Positions 63,221 through 64,000 of a DNA stretch of 64,000 bases are shown one piece after another. The notes below the pieces were generated by a model. It was given only the letters and a program-made list of their open reading frames with translations. It had not been told where the DNA came from and did no database searches. This DNA comes from Ptiloglossa arizonensis. Lineage: Eukaryota; Arthropoda; Insecta; Hymenoptera; Colletidae. Both the position numbers and the translations under genes were made by a program. Numbering within the stretch: the first letter of the stretch is position 1; each line of letters starts with the position of its first letter. The stretch covers positions 744,001 to 808,000 of the forward strand of contig NW_027478463.1 of assembly GCF_051014685.1 (NCBI RefSeq), read 5' to 3'.

Positions 63221-64000
63221 GAGTTCGTCAATCCGTTCGCGAGATATGGGAGTTTGAAGTTAAGGAATGGTTGACAATCCATCAAAATTTTCGCAAGTCT
63301 GATACTCGAAACCAATAACTACAATGGCATAGGGGAAAAATGCACATACCGTTCTAATCGGGAGAGTTTCTACTTTCAGACGCAACAGAAATTTTTCGAA
63401 TTCGTCAATCCGTTCGCGAAATATCGAAGTTTGGAGTTAAGAGATGGTTGAGAAACCACCAAAGTTTTCGCAATTCTGATACTCGAAACCAATAACTGGA
63501 ATGGCGTAGGGGAAAAGTACAAACACCATTGTAATCGGGCGAGTTTCTACTTTCAGATGTAACAGAAATTTTTCGGATTCGTCAATCCGTTCGCGAGATA
63601 TGGGAGTTTGAAATTAAGGTATGGTTGAGAAACCATCAAAATTTCGCAAGTCTGATACTCGAAACCAATAACTACTATGGCCTAGGGCAAAAATACACAT
63701 ACCGTTGTAATCGGGCGAGTTTCTGCTGTCAGATGCAACAGGAATTTCGCGAGCACGTCAATCCGATCGCGAGATATGGGAGTTTGAAGTTAACAGATGG
63801 TTGAGAAACCATCAAAATTTTCGCAATTCTGATGCTAGAAACCAATAACTGGAATGGCCTAGGCGAAAAGTACACACACCATTGTAATCGGTCGAGTTTC
63901 TACTTTCAGATGCAACAGGAATTTCTCGAGTTCGTCTATCCGTTCGCGAGATATGGGAGTTTGAAGTTAAGGAATGGTTGAGAAACCATCGAAATTTTCG
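63221..64000. repeat. Right-edge mixed monomers; array runs off the window
   Basis: About four and a half diverged monomers with no close partner seen elsewhere in the window. Variants include GGTTGACAATCC, CAGACGCAACAG, CAGATGTAACAG, GTTTCTGCTGTCAG and GTTAACAGATGG. The last bases are mid-monomer, so the array continues beyond the window, as it does on the left. Confidence 0.7.

Larger units (their letters stand above)
1..64000 (+). repeat. Tandem satellite array, ~177 bp monomer, spans entire window
   Basis: The same roughly 177 bp unit recurs head to tail from the first to the last base, about 360 times. Landmarks that return in each unit are AAGGAATGGTTGAGAAACC, CATCAAAATTTTCGCAAG, GGCCTAGGGG, TTGTAATCGGGCGAG, TTTCAGATGCAACAGG and CGTTCGCGAGATATGGGAG. 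Spacing between successive AAGG starts is 176-177 bp (for example 1, 178, 355, 531). All units share one orientation and no non-satellite DNA interrupts them. Such arrays are known from centromeric and pericentromeric heterochromatin of plants and animals; the centromeric role here is inferred. The family is not one I recognise. Confidence 0.98.

Noticed and set aside
1..64000. Dozens of open reading frames of 60-113 codons on both strands
   Set aside because: They are translations of the satellite. A 177 bp unit is 59 codons, so frames persist across monomers, and identical peptides recur at every HOR copy. Opposite strands are open over the same bases, starts and stops fall at fixed monomer positions, and no domain or signal peptide is recognisable.
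1..64000. CRISPR array
   Set aside because: The repeats are contiguous with no short direct repeat and unique spacer pattern; the full 177 bp is conserved, far longer than a CRISPR repeat plus spacer, and no cas gene is present.
1..64000. Transposon or retroelement insertion
   Set aside because: No segment breaks the 176-178 bp periodicity, and I found no long terminal repeats, target duplications, poly-A tails or transposase/reverse transcriptase coding.
1..64000. Inverted satellite blocks
   Set aside because: I looked for the reverse complement of the AAGGAATGGTTGAGAAACC and TTTCAGATGCAACAGG landmarks and saw none; all monomers lie in one orientation.
1..64000. tRNA, rRNA or telomere repeats
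   Set aside because: No TTTAGGG/TTAGGG-type runs, no conserved rRNA stretches and no A/B-box tRNA pattern were seen. GGTTGAGAAACC is only the monomer hairpin.
1..64000. Assignment to Arabidopsis CEN178, Brassica CentBr or primate alpha satellite
   Set aside because: The length class is similar, but the sequence does not resemble what I remember of those families apart from the partial CENP-B-box match, so I leave the organism unnamed.

Overview
The whole 64 kb window is one uninterrupted head-to-tail satellite DNA array. I see no gene, RNA gene, transposon, telomere repeat or unique sequence anywhere in it. The basic unit is about 177 bp (mostly 176-177, occasionally 178), so the window holds roughly 360 monomers. 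All monomers face the same way, and I saw no inversion on either strand. This organisation is typical of a eukaryotic chromosome, most likely centromeric or pericentromeric heterochromatin. The unit length is in the nucleosome-sized class used by many plant and animal centromeres. I do not recognise the family by sequence and cannot name the organism; it does not resemble the Arabidopsis CEN178, Brassica CentBr or primate alpha-satellite sequences as I remember them.

Monomer landmarks, numbered from the AAGG that opens the window: a perfect ATGGTT-GAGA-AACCAT hairpin at 6-21; an A4T4 tract at 23-30; a CCTAGG palindrome at 67-72; a motif resembling the mammalian CENP-B box at 86-102; CTCGAG at 134-139; and TCGCGA at 153-158, with TCTCG (133-137) and CGAGA (156-160) forming a second small inverted repeat. 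My hand-built consensus is about 41% GC with 10 CpG per 177 bp. That is more CpG than base composition predicts (about 7.5), which is unexpected for a long-methylated satellite.

Layout: the array is a patchwork of higher-order repeats (HORs), each a multiple of the monomer. From left to right: a 6-mer (period 1060 bp, 1.1-3.3 kb); a 13-mer (2296 bp, 2.9-7.5 kb); a 5-mer (880 bp, 7.6-9.4 kb); a displaced copy of the 2.2-4.6 kb stretch at 10.1-12.6 kb; a second, different 13-mer (2300 bp, 12.3-16.9 kb); mixed monomers; nested 7-mer and 9-mer repeats (19.9-22.8 kb); mixed monomers; a 4-mer (708 bp, 28.1-29.5 kb); an 18-mer (3177 bp, 31.0-37.3 kb) embedded in a 36-mer super-repeat (6353 bp, 32.9-46.7 kb); a 12-mer (2124 bp, 47.8-51.6 kb); a 3-mer (531 bp, 51.7-52.5 kb); an older 12/13-mer family (53.2-60.2 kb); and 9-mer plus 7-mer repeats (60.4-63.2 kb). 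Diagnostic monomer variants are zoned: some occur only in the left third, some only in the 31-46 kb block, some mainly at the right end.

Every open reading frame is a by-product of the repeat. Because 177 is divisible by 3, frames stay open across neighbouring monomers and the same 60-110 residue peptides recur wherever the DNA recurs. I therefore annotate no coding sequence. All periods and boundaries were read by eye from matching landmarks and should be taken as accurate to tens of bases.
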